Source of the DNA: Hymenobacter nitidus
GTDB lineage: Bacteria; Bacteroidota; Bacteroidia; Cytophagales; Hymenobacteraceae
Reading direction: 5' to 3'
Length of the DNA stretch: 58,103 nucleotides
Assembly: GCF_020447315.1 (NCBI RefSeq)
Contig: NZ_JAJADQ010000018.1
Coordinates: 1 to 58,103 of the forward strand
Below the pieces are notes generated by a model, which saw nothing but the letters and a program-made list of their open reading frames with translations, made no database searches and had not been told where the DNA came from. Position 1 is the first letter of the stretch, and each line of letters begins with the position of its first letter. Below are positions 43,192-51,432 of the stretch, piece by piece. The position numbers and the translations under genes were made by a program.

Positions 43192-45337
43192 GCTGAAATG
43201 CCTCTTGCGCCATCACTAAGACTGTTTTGTTAAGAAAAGCAAGGGTGCCTTCCACATCGAAGTACCTCTCTTTCACAACAGCAGCTTGCAAAGTGAGCGG
43301 TAGGGCTGCGCCCCACTTTGCAAAATCTAGCAAGGCCGGGTTGGTAGTTAATTCATCCTCTAGATGAAAGTCGATGTCCTCGGCAAACAAGCGCAGCTGC
43401 TCTATCAAGTCACGCAGCAGCGCCGGCGTGAGCGTAAACACAAAGCTACTGGTTTCCTCGTCGGCCGTGTAGCCCACCTGCAACCGTTGCAGGAGGAATT
43501 CCAGGGTGCGGTTGACCTTGGTGCCAGCGAAGGTGTAGAACGTGACAGTCGCGTCTTTGACGCGCACCGGCCGGGCATGTATGGGTTCGGGAGGCAAGGT
43601 AAAGCAGGCGAACTCCTGCCGCAAGGTGCGTAACGCTTCCTGGCTGGTGGGGTCCATTTCTGCGTGCTGGCTACTGCTGACCAACAGTTGCAACATGCGT
43701 TCGCGAATGCAGGCATGCACTACCCCGCCGCCACCGAAGAATTTGGGCCGTTTGCCGTCGTTAGCCGGGGCCACCTCGATACGTTTCGCTGACATGTCCA
43801 CGTACAGGATCTTCCAAATGCGGGCCGCCAGCAGCATGTTTTCGCCTTCCTGTACCTGCGGCGAAAATGGAATCTCGCCCACAGTTTTTCCTGCGTGCAC
43901 CACCTTGAACGCTGGCTCGGTGCGGAACACGCTGTAGAAGTCGCGGGAGTTCACCACGAACTCGCCCTCTACGCCGATGATCAGCTCCCCCGGCAGGGCT
44001 TCCAGCCAGTCGCGGCGCAGCAGTTCGTCGAGTACTGCCTCCGTGTGTTCAACTGGGATATCAGCGAAGGCCATGTTGGCCTGCAGCAACTGCACCAATA
44101 CTGTGCGGGAACAGCCCGAGCGTTCTTTGGTGATGGACAGGGCTTGGTGTAGCAGCAAGTCGTACGGCAGCCGGGCCATGCGCAAGGGTTCCACGAACCC
44201 TTCCCGGTAGAGCTGCCAGCAGGCCAGCGAATGCAGCAGGCTCCAGGGGTTCGTGGCGTACAGCACGAGTTGGCTCTGCTCGTCGTTGCGGCGGCCGCTA
44301 CGGCCCACGCGCTGGATTAACGAAGCGATGGAATGGGCCGCGTTGATCTGCACGACTTGCTCCACTGAGCCGATGTCAATGCCTAGTTCCAGTGTAGAGG
44401 TGCAGGCGATGCAAAATGGCTGCCGTTGGTTGTGTTTGGCAAAGTGCTCCACGTACTCGCGCACTTCCTTATCTACGGAGGAATGGTGCGAGAAATAGTG
44501 GGTATGCCCGCCGACTCGCTCAGCAATCTGGCGCAGCTTCACGGCAATGACTTCCGCCAGGCCGCGGCTGTTGGGAAAGATCAGGACTTTGCTGGCTGCG
44601 GTTTGCTTGTAGAGGTCTTTGAGCAAAGCAAGCGGCAGCTCCCCCCCGGTTTCCTCGTCGGAGAAGTACCGGAAGTGGGCCGCTATTTCCTTGCCGGCGC
44701 GGTCCAGCAGCACTTTTGTGCGACTCGGCTCCCCGGTAAAGCGCTTGGCTTCGGCATAGTCGCCGATGGTGGCCGATAAGCCCACCACGGAAAATGAATG
44801 GGTATTCACCCCACGCAGGCGGGCCAACAACGATTGCAGGTGCAGGCCCCGGTCTGTGCCCAGAAATGAGTGAATCTCGTCAATGACCACGTAGTGTAAA
44901 CCCGCAAACAGCGCCTTGACGTGGTAGGGCGCGTTGACGAACATGGCTTCCAGTGACTCCGGCGTAATGAGCACGATGCCTTCGGGCTGCTGCACCAGAT
45001 GCTTCTTGGCAGTGCGGCTGGCTTCGCCATGCCACTTGGTGACCTTGACGTCCAGGTACCGACACAGCTGTTCGACGCGCTGGAACTGGTCGTTGATCAG
45101 GGCGATGAGCGGGGAGATGTAGAGCACCTGCACACCAGGCTGCCGGAAGTTCACCTTCGAGAGGATGGGCAAAAAGGCAGCCTCCGTTTTACCGGAGGCC
45201 GTGCGCGAAGCTAGGATGTAATGATCGTCCGTAGCCATAATGTGCTGGATGGCTGCCGCCTGGATGGGGCGCAGCGACTCCCAGCGCTGGTCGCGAACAA
45301 AGCGGCGGACGGGCTCCGCCAGCAATTCAAAGCTCAT
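43175..45337 (-). CDS. Lhr-like DEAD/DEAH helicase, BrxHI type
   Basis: 720 residues. Superfamily 2 motifs: SRTASGKTEAAFLP (I), SPLIALINDQF (Ia), VVIDEIHSFLG (II, DEIH), VGLSATIGD (III), ACTSTLELGIDIGSV (V) and QRVGRSGRR (VI). The C-terminal 300 residues match the Lhr-core helicases. Similar helicases accompany BrxD in type 2 BREX and in TerB-linked operons. It is the last of three genes, starting five bp after the BrxD stop. It should unwind DNA or RNA-DNA hybrids; its substrate in this setting is unknown. Confidence 0.85.
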   Translation of the reverse strand: MSFELLAEPVRRFVRDQRWESLRPIQAAAIQHIMATDDHYILASRTASGKTEAAFLPILSKVNFRQPGVQVLYISPLIALINDQFQRVEQLCRYLDVKVTKWHGEASRTAKKHLVQQPEGIVLITPESLEAMFVNAPYHVKALFAGLHYVVIDEIHSFLGTDRGLHLQSLLARLRGVNTHSFSVVGLSATIGDYAEAKRFTGEPSRTKVLLDRAGKEIAAHFRYFSDEETGGELPLALLKDLYKQTAASKVLIFPNSRGLAEVIAVKLRQIAERVGGHTHYFSHHSSVDKEVREYVEHFAKHNQRQPFCIACTSTLELGIDIGSVEQVVQINAAHSIASLIQRVGRSGRRNDEQSQLVLYATNPWSLLHSLACWQLYREGFVEPLRMARLPYDLLLHQALSITKERSGCSRTVLVQLLQANMAFADIPVEHTEAVLDELLRRDWLEALPGELIIGVEGEFVVNSRDFYSVFRTEPAFKVVHAGKTVGEIPFSPQVQEGENMLLAARIWKILYVDMSAKRIEVAPANDGKRPKFFGGGGVVHACIRERMLQLLVSSSQHAEMDPTSQEALRTLRQEFACFTLPPEPIHARPVRVKDATVTFYTFAGTKVNRTLEFLLQRLQVGYTADEETSSFVFTLTPALLRDLIEQLRLFAEDIDFHLEDELTTNPALLDFAKWGAALPLTLQAAVVKERYFDVEGTLAFLNKTVLVMAQEAFQLSPSA

Positions 45338-45342
45338 CGGAA

Positions 45343-46668
45343 TCAGAGGATTTCGATGCTATCCACCAACGCATCAACGGCCGACTCGTTCGGGCGCTCG
45401 TCGCGGATCTGGATGTCGCCGAAAAGCTGCTGCTTGTCCAGGCCGGGGTTCTGGCGCAGCAGGCTCAGGATGTTAAGGAAGTCGCGGATGACTTCGCGCG
45501 GGGTCAGAAACTCGCTGGCGCCGGGCTTATTGAACATCTCCTCCATGAAGGCTTGGATGTCAGTGTCGGAGACTGGTACCTGCGTTTTGTAGTTGAAGTC
45601 GAAGATGGCCCTTAGCTTCTGCAGCAACACGAACACTTCGTTGTGTGTGAGTGGCCGCAGCCGAATGACGGGCTGGGCAAAGTCGCGCACGCCGGCGGTT
45701 TCAAACTTATTTGTTTCCAGGCGCGACTTCAGGGCCTGGTAGCTGAATAGGCCGCGACGTTCATTTTCCAGCACGTCACGGGTACCGGCGAAGTTGAGGA
45801 AGAGGTGGTTGATTTTGCCCTGGAAGCAGTCATTGTAGATGGTCAGAATCTTCTCGTAGTTTTTCTCCCGCATGGCGGCGGTGGAGATTTTGTAGAGATT
45901 GATGGCCTCGTCGAGGTTGATCATGAACCCGCTGTAACCCATGCTCACGAACAACCGGCAAAAGTTCTTCAGCATGTCGTAGTAGTTCAGGTCGTGGATG
46001 ATTTCGCGCACCCCCAGATCCTGCCGGGCCTCCGTCTTGGTGCGGTACTCGCCCTTGAGCCACTTGAGCGCGTTGCGGCGCAGCTGTTCGTCACCGGTCA
46101 CGTAGCCCTCGTAGTACTTGAGGACGACCATCCCAAAGTCAAAGCCGCCCACGTCCGTCAACTCCTGGATAGTTTGCATGATGGCCGTCTGGATGAGCGG
46201 CAGGTGCGTAGGCTGCCGGATATCGGTCAGTGAAATGCCGTGGGTTTGCGCGGTTTTGGCGATGACCTGCTCGATCCACTTCTCCAGCAGCGTGGCTAGC
46301 GCCCCGCCTTCCGGTTTGGTTTGGATGGCGATGTTGTCCATGATGGCCGCGTAGAGCGCCACAGCTTTGCCGTCGTTGGCGTAGAGTCGGTTGTCGGGCG
46401 TAAAGTCGGCGTTGGCCACCACAAACTTCTGCTTGAGCGCCACTGTGTTGAGCAGGTGCAGCATGAAAGACTTGCCTGCCCCAAAATCGCCGATCCAGAA
46501 CTTGACTAGGCTGTGTCCATTTTTTACGTCATCCAGCGCGTGCACGAAGGCCTCGACCTCGGGGGAGCGGCCCACGGTGATGTGTTGCACGCCCAGCTTG
46601 GGCACCACGCCGCCGAGCAGCGAGTTGACAATGGCCGTGGCTTCTTTGGGCTTGAGGTTCTCTAGCAT
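45343..46668 (-). CDS. brxD: BrxD-type ATP-binding protein (DUF2791 family)
   Basis: 441 residues. P-loop WIGDFGAGKSFMLHLL near residue 60, Walker B-like SGFMINLDEAINL near 240, and TREVIRDFLNILSLLRQNP at the C-terminus, as in BrxD proteins. Start at 46668, because the ATG overlaps the stop of the TerB gene (ccATGcTAG), typical translational coupling. In BREX this protein is an AAA-like ATPase linked to the helicase. No pglX, pglZ or brxC accompany it here, so the operon is not a complete BREX. Confidence 0.8.
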   Translation of the reverse strand: MLENLKPKEATAIVNSLLGGVVPKLGVQHITVGRSPEVEAFVHALDDVKNGHSLVKFWIGDFGAGKSFMLHLLNTVALKQKFVVANADFTPDNRLYANDGKAVALYAAIMDNIAIQTKPEGGALATLLEKWIEQVIAKTAQTHGISLTDIRQPTHLPLIQTAIMQTIQELTDVGGFDFGMVVLKYYEGYVTGDEQLRRNALKWLKGEYRTKTEARQDLGVREIIHDLNYYDMLKNFCRLFVSMGYSGFMINLDEAINLYKISTAAMREKNYEKILTIYNDCFQGKINHLFLNFAGTRDVLENERRGLFSYQALKSRLETNKFETAGVRDFAQPVIRLRPLTHNEVFVLLQKLRAIFDFNYKTQVPVSDTDIQAFMEEMFNKPGASEFLTPREVIRDFLNILSLLRQNPGLDKQQLFGDIQIRDERPNESAVDALVDSIEIL

Positions 46669-48533
46669 GGGGCAGTCAGTTGCTGGTAGTAGGAATCGTA
46701 AATGGTGTAGGCATCGCCGTCCTCTTCGATCAGCACGTCGTCTAAGCGCTCGTAGCACAGTTCGTTGATGCTGTCGATGAGTTGGTTGCGTAGGGCACCG
46801 TGTTGGCGCGCGAAGGCTTCGACCTCGGCCTGGGGCACCGTCAGATTCTGCTGGGCAAACAAGGTGAGCAGCAATTGCTGGGAAGCCGACAAGCCCAACT
46901 CAGCCGGAAAATCACCCGCAACTGCTGCAGTCGACGGTGCGCTGACTACCAGCTGCACTTCCTCCAATTCGGGAGTGGGAGACGAAGGTGTCTGCGCAGC
47001 AACTGGTCCGTCGCCGAGTATGGGCTCCGGTTCGTCCTGCAGGTATTCGTTGAGCAGTTCGACGGTGCCAGCGTGTTGGTGTTGCACGTGCTGAATAGCT
47101 CCCAGGTCCAACTCAATGCGCTTACGCTGCTTCGCGTAGACGCCTGGTACCTGTGCCAGTGCTTCTTCCAGGTTATTGGTCGCAACCAGTTGCTGAATTA
47201 TCGCCTCAAAGCGCTGCAAGTGTTCCGGTTGGGAAAACAAGCTATTTTGGATAGTCTTGGTCAGTTGCTTGTTGTTTACCGTGGCCGAGTGCAGGTCGTG
47301 GTAAACATAGTGTACGTAGAGTCGCAAAGCCTCTTCCCGGTCGTATTTCGCGATGTGTTTGGATGCTTCGTAATAGATATTTTCGACGGCTGGGTTGCGC
47401 GCGTTGCGCCGACCGAGCTCGTACACGCCGTGGACAAAGGCGGAGGCGGACATAGGCGACAGGCCGGCGGCAAGTAGCTCGAACTGCCCTTTCCAGCGCG
47501 TGGTGTTTTGCAGGTTTAGAGCGATGTCCATTGCCTCATCCGTTGCCTCAATCGAGCTGACCAATGTCGGGAGGATGCGTGCCATAGGCTGCCCCAATTG
47601 CTCTTCTATCTGTTGGCCAAGCGCCCCGTCTAGGCCCGAGAACTCGGCGGCTAACTTCCGTTTGTTGGCGTATACTTCGCGTACGGCGTTTTCGCACCGA
47701 CGAAACAGGGTGGAATACACGATGGCCTCGGTTTGCTCACGTTGGTACTGTTCGTCGTATTTGCTCCACGTATAGCCAGCAGTCCGCACCGCAGCTTTGC
47801 GGAGCCGAATGCTTTCGCCCTGGCACCAAGTGACTACCTGTTCTAAGGAGGATTGCTGAGCGCGCAACTCCTGCTCCAACTGGGCAAGAACCCGCACATA
47901 CAGTCGGGCGGTGGCTATGCAGCAGCCTTCGATAGCTAAAAAGACATTGCTTGGGTTCCAGAACTTGTTGAGCCAATCTTCCTCTTGCTTGCTGAGCTGG
48001 AGCTTCTTGCGATACTGCTTGCCCAGCCGTGGCAATTCGTATCCGTAGTCGGGCAACGTATACGACGACGTCTCACCAGGATGCTGCGGAGCCGGCGTTG
48101 TTGGTGTGGAACGCTCAATGCGTAGGCCTACTTGAAGACCCGTAACATCAACAATGGATTCATCGGTTGTGCGAGACGGGTCCACAGATTTGATTGGGAT
48201 GGCCACCGGTTGGGGCTGTGGTGGTACTGAGCTGCTGGGTCGAGCTGAATGATTGGCAGCAGGGGCAGCTTGCAATGCCACCGTGGGTGCTGGCGTTGTT
48301 GGTGACGATTGGGCTAATGTAAAACCCGGCGTATTCGGGGCCAAAGGTGGCGCAAGAGCAATTTTACGCTTTTTAGAGCCTACAAACCAGGTAGCTATTA
48401 AGGCAACGGGCCAGAGGAAGAAAGCGAATAAGGCCCAGCCCAGGACAGAGCGGTTTCGTTGTTTGGCGCGAACGGCACAGAGAAGGATAATACCTGAAAA
48501 GAATAGTAGACCAATCCAGCTACTGGAATCCAT
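46662..48533 (-). CDS. membrane-anchored TerB_C domain protein
   Basis: 623 residues from the ATG at 48533; an in-frame start 11 codons up (48566) is possible. Two N-terminal helices (about 5-25 and 33-55) anchor it in the inner membrane; a Pro/Thr-rich linker leads to a large helical cytoplasmic part (about 150-520) and, after a second linker, to a TerB_C domain (about 555-623; LTLFAQQNLTVPQAEVEAFARQHG, then INELCYERLDDVLIEEDG). TerB_C domains are known from operons with DNA helicases and ATPases. First gene of the three-gene operon. Sensor or membrane tether for the BrxD/helicase pair by inference. Confidence 0.8.
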   Translation of the reverse strand: MDSSSWIGLLFFSGIILLCAVRAKQRNRSVLGWALFAFFLWPVALIATWFVGSKKRKIALAPPLAPNTPGFTLAQSSPTTPAPTVALQAAPAANHSARPSSSVPPQPQPVAIPIKSVDPSRTTDESIVDVTGLQVGLRIERSTPTTPAPQHPGETSSYTLPDYGYELPRLGKQYRKKLQLSKQEEDWLNKFWNPSNVFLAIEGCCIATARLYVRVLAQLEQELRAQQSSLEQVVTWCQGESIRLRKAAVRTAGYTWSKYDEQYQREQTEAIVYSTLFRRCENAVREVYANKRKLAAEFSGLDGALGQQIEEQLGQPMARILPTLVSSIEATDEAMDIALNLQNTTRWKGQFELLAAGLSPMSASAFVHGVYELGRRNARNPAVENIYYEASKHIAKYDREEALRLYVHYVYHDLHSATVNNKQLTKTIQNSLFSQPEHLQRFEAIIQQLVATNNLEEALAQVPGVYAKQRKRIELDLGAIQHVQHQHAGTVELLNEYLQDEPEPILGDGPVAAQTPSSPTPELEEVQLVVSAPSTAAVAGDFPAELGLSASQQLLLTLFAQQNLTVPQAEVEAFARQHGALRNQLIDSINELCYERLDDVLIEEDGDAYTIYDSYYQQLTAPC

Positions 48534-48892
48534 GATAGCTACAGCGTAATGTAGAACGAACCACAATCTAAGCAGGAGTCATCTACTTACCTATAGGAAT
48601 GTTGTAGCATTTTCTGCGGCGGTGGTGCTAGTCGAGCCAAAGCTTGCATCAGCAACGGCTCAAACGTTCTGGCAGCATTTACCTAGGTTGATTAAAAGCG
48701 AGCCAATGGCCAACTAGCAGTTATCGTCTTCGCCACATTGGCCCTCGCGCGGGCTGCGGCGGGAGTTTGTAATGAAGATCAGTGGGCACTGGAGTTGGAA
48801 CAGTTTCAAATGCTATGTTAATAGCACGGCTGAGGCTTTGAGCCGTAAGGTTCATCCCGTATAAAGAGGAGCAATCTAAAAATTGGCATACT

Positions 48893-50470
48893 ATGACACC
48901 AGTAAAGCCCGACACGGAAGACGCTGATTTATATCGATATTGTACTTCTAAGGAGAATATTTCCTCCCTATCTGAACTGTGCAAGCATTGCCCGATACCT
49001 ACGCGTATACAAAGCGGACTGCCAAGGATATGGGCAGAGATTGCAATACAGCGCCAAGGGAATACAAGAGATGGGTTTAGGAAATACTGCAAGGAAGCAC
49101 TTGATAACCACATCAAAAAGGCTGCTCAGTATGCTAATGATTTAGCGAATCCTTTCAAGATGCAGAGCCTAAACGTCGGACAATGTCTAGAAATAAAATT
49201 TTGGAACTTAGCGCTTTGCGAACTATACAAGTCTGAAATGGAGAAGTTATATCCTGCTGCTTTAGGTGCCCCGCCTATAACTATTGAACTCTTGCCTGAC
49301 GATGTAGCGCACAGCCACGCTTATTTCACAGAATTACTGAGTGTTTGCGCGAAGCTGCCACCCCATGACGTAGCCTATACACTTCGCAATGCTTTTGAGC
49401 AATATCGCTCAAGAGGATTTTATGCCTGGGCTTCCTTTGTGGAGCGGCTTCCCACGTATATCAGTCAACACCTCAGCGCTGATGTACAAAAGATGCTGGA
49501 ACGCCCTGGTGGTTTACTATCTTCATTTCGAGCCAAGCTGAGGATAGCCGAACTCCAACCCGAAAACTGGCCTTTCTGGGGACTGGACGAGCGCCCAAGG
49601 ATACTGCGACGTCAGCAAGACGTGAAGGAGCGGCTCGAGTTGGCACAACAGGAAGGACGGGTGATCAATATCACAGAACATACGGATACTTTAGCCTGCA
49701 TTGATCGCATTCTGGCCGCACTTGATGCTGCTGGTGCTGCCGGCAACATCGTAGTAAATGCTAGTGAACTCAACTCCCTATCGTCATCATCACGAACAGA
49801 ACAGCAGGAATCCTCTGTAGATAGTCCTTTGTTGACCCCAGCCGCTTTGCATAGCCTTTACCTAAAAGCATTGCAGCACCCCGCCTTGGTAGAGGAGCTT
49901 TCTCCTTATCAAAAGTCGGAGTTACGAGTCTATGCTGAGCAAGAAAAGATGAATGGCGTCAGGTTAGCTGTCGATTTGATGGAAGGGAATCCAAGCCACG
50001 CATATCCTAGTGAATATCAGAATGGAAGAGAAGCGGAGTATTGGATGGATAAGATTGCAAGTTACCGTGACAGCTTGCAAGTTCTGCAATTGCTAAACTC
50101 ATCTGGGGCTAAGTCTTCATGCGTCGACTTAGCGCCGCCCTTGGTATCATATCACCTTTTTGAACCGCTGTTGCTAAACTACACAGTAGACCAACTCCGC
50201 GGATTATTGCAAAAATTGGGGTTGGTGGCTATAGATGGCCGTGCCATGCCAGCAGCTACTCCTGGTGCGTGGGTAGGCGTTATTCACGGTCTGCTTGATG
50301 CTAAGCCGCCACGGCTGCGGAACAACAAGGCTGCTATCCAACGCGCCTTCCGTGAGCACTTTGGTGCCGTAGTAGGAGAGCGGGCGGTACAAGCTGGTGT
50401 TGGTAAGCGTGGGAGTGAGGCTGAGCAGTTTCGCGACCGAACGCTGGATCTGCTGCCCGCTGCAGATTAG
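48893..50470 (+). CDS. large hypothetical protein in the defence island
   Basis: 525 residues, no signal peptide or membrane segment. I do not recognise it. Seen: a Cys pair near residue 31-33 (LCKHCP), long helical regions, a low-complexity Ser/Glu patch near 300-315, and a C-terminal segment LLQKLGLVAIDGRAMPAATPGAWVGVIHGLL and LRNNKAAIQRAFREHFGAVVGERAVQ that looks helix-turn-helix-like. It is divergent from the TerB operon with 326 bp between. AT content rises in the first 400 codons relative to neighbours, which suggests separate acquisition. Confidence 0.55.
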   Translation: MTPVKPDTEDADLYRYCTSKENISSLSELCKHCPIPTRIQSGLPRIWAEIAIQRQGNTRDGFRKYCKEALDNHIKKAAQYANDLANPFKMQSLNVGQCLEIKFWNLALCELYKSEMEKLYPAALGAPPITIELLPDDVAHSHAYFTELLSVCAKLPPHDVAYTLRNAFEQYRSRGFYAWASFVERLPTYISQHLSADVQKMLERPGGLLSSFRAKLRIAELQPENWPFWGLDERPRILRRQQDVKERLELAQQEGRVINITEHTDTLACIDRILAALDAAGAAGNIVVNASELNSLSSSSRTEQQESSVDSPLLTPAALHSLYLKALQHPALVEELSPYQKSELRVYAEQEKMNGVRLAVDLMEGNPSHAYPSEYQNGREAEYWMDKIASYRDSLQVLQLLNSSGAKSSCVDLAPPLVSYHLFEPLLLNYTVDQLRGLLQKLGLVAIDGRAMPAATPGAWVGVIHGLLDAKPPRLRNNKAAIQRAFREHFGAVVGERAVQAGVGKRGSEAEQFRDRTLDLLPAAD

Positions 50471-50933
50471 TGCGGAGTAATGCGGATTTATGCGGCCGCA
50501 AGGTTCCGCATAGTTTGCACCCGCTCTTTGTGGCAACACAGCCGGCATACATCCCTGGCTTGTTGCACGAATGCAAGATCTTACCCAATTCGCTGGTCAC
50601 GCCCAGCAACTTCTTTTAAATCTTTCACCTGAGCAGGTAACGGGTTTGGTAAAAAGTTTTTGTGCCGTTGGTGGGTTGGTACTACAATACCTCAAGTATA
50701 GACGCGGAAAGTCTCAACGATAACAACGGACAGTACACTAAGTGAGAAGTGTTTACACTCCTCTACTGCTCGTGTAGGCAATTCACGTGTTACATCCTTC
50801 AATCCACCGTCTAAAAAACGTAACAACAGCTGATGGGAGGCATTTTTAGGGTAATGAAGTCGAGGCTGTCCATCTATTTTTGGCAAAAGCCAATCAGCCA
50901 TCCTCCCGTAGTATACCTTCGGAATAGATTGCG

Positions 50934-51119
50934 CTACTGGCCTTTGCTCGCTGACGCAAGCGGCTGAGCAAGTTGCTGCTGGTAGGCCCAATCTTCGGGC
51001 AACAAGATTGCCTGCAGGGACGCGTCATACCCAAGGTTGAGGTGCTCGAGGGCGTGCTGCCGGAGCGGCAGGCTATTCTTGCTCGCTTTGAATCTAGCGC
51101 CTTCCATGACCAGCTGCAT
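50934..51119 (-). CDS. small hypothetical ORF
   Basis: 61 residues (MQLVMEGARFKASKNSLPLR... to LLPEDWAYQQQL...), with protein-like composition and codon use. Upstream in-frame sequence (LRQWLEGLPEK) is similar in style up to a stop, so the start is uncertain and the ORF may be a fragment. The rest of the 50471-51432 gap contains only a 99-codon open frame of doubtful coding nature (50692-50991, minus) and a palindrome. Confidence 0.3.
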   Translation of the reverse strand: MQLVMEGARFKASKNSLPLRQHALEHLNLGYDASLQAILLPEDWAYQQQLAQPLASASKGQ

Positions 51120-51241
51120 CTTCTCGGGCAAGCCTTCGAGCCACTGGCGAAGTCATCTTCTTTCACCTAGCACGCAGCCTGCTGCTAGTAGCGATAAGTC
51201 TTAATTATCGTCCAGATTCCTTTTTTCTGCAGACACGCTTT

Positions 51242-51274
51242 TAAGGTATGATAAGGTTTACTTATCATACCTTA
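51242..51274. promoter_or_regulatory. 33-bp perfect palindrome, candidate operator
   Basis: TAAGGTATGATAAG and its complement around a five-base centre (GTTTA). It is AT-rich and without a T tract, so more likely a protein-binding site or RNA hairpin than a terminator. It lies about 160 bp upstream of the interrupted nuclease gene. Confidence 0.6.
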
Positions 51275-51432
51275 TGCATTTGAAATAACGCACGCAGGTT
51301 TCAAAGACATTACTAATTGCCAAGTAGAGTTTACTAGCCGGGGAAGAGAAGCACTTATTCCAAAAATCATACATCCTGTGCCCCTAACAAGGTGCTAGGA
51401 AACTTGTATGTTGCCCGCTATAATCAACTACC

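Noticed and set aside
43175..48533. Complete BREX system
   Set aside because: Only BrxD- and BrxHI-type genes are found; no PglX methylase, PglZ, BrxC or BrxA in the window.
50692..50991. 99-codon minus-strand frame
   Set aside because: Some composition is protein-like but the start and the end have no support and it overlaps the better small ORF; left out for lack of evidence.
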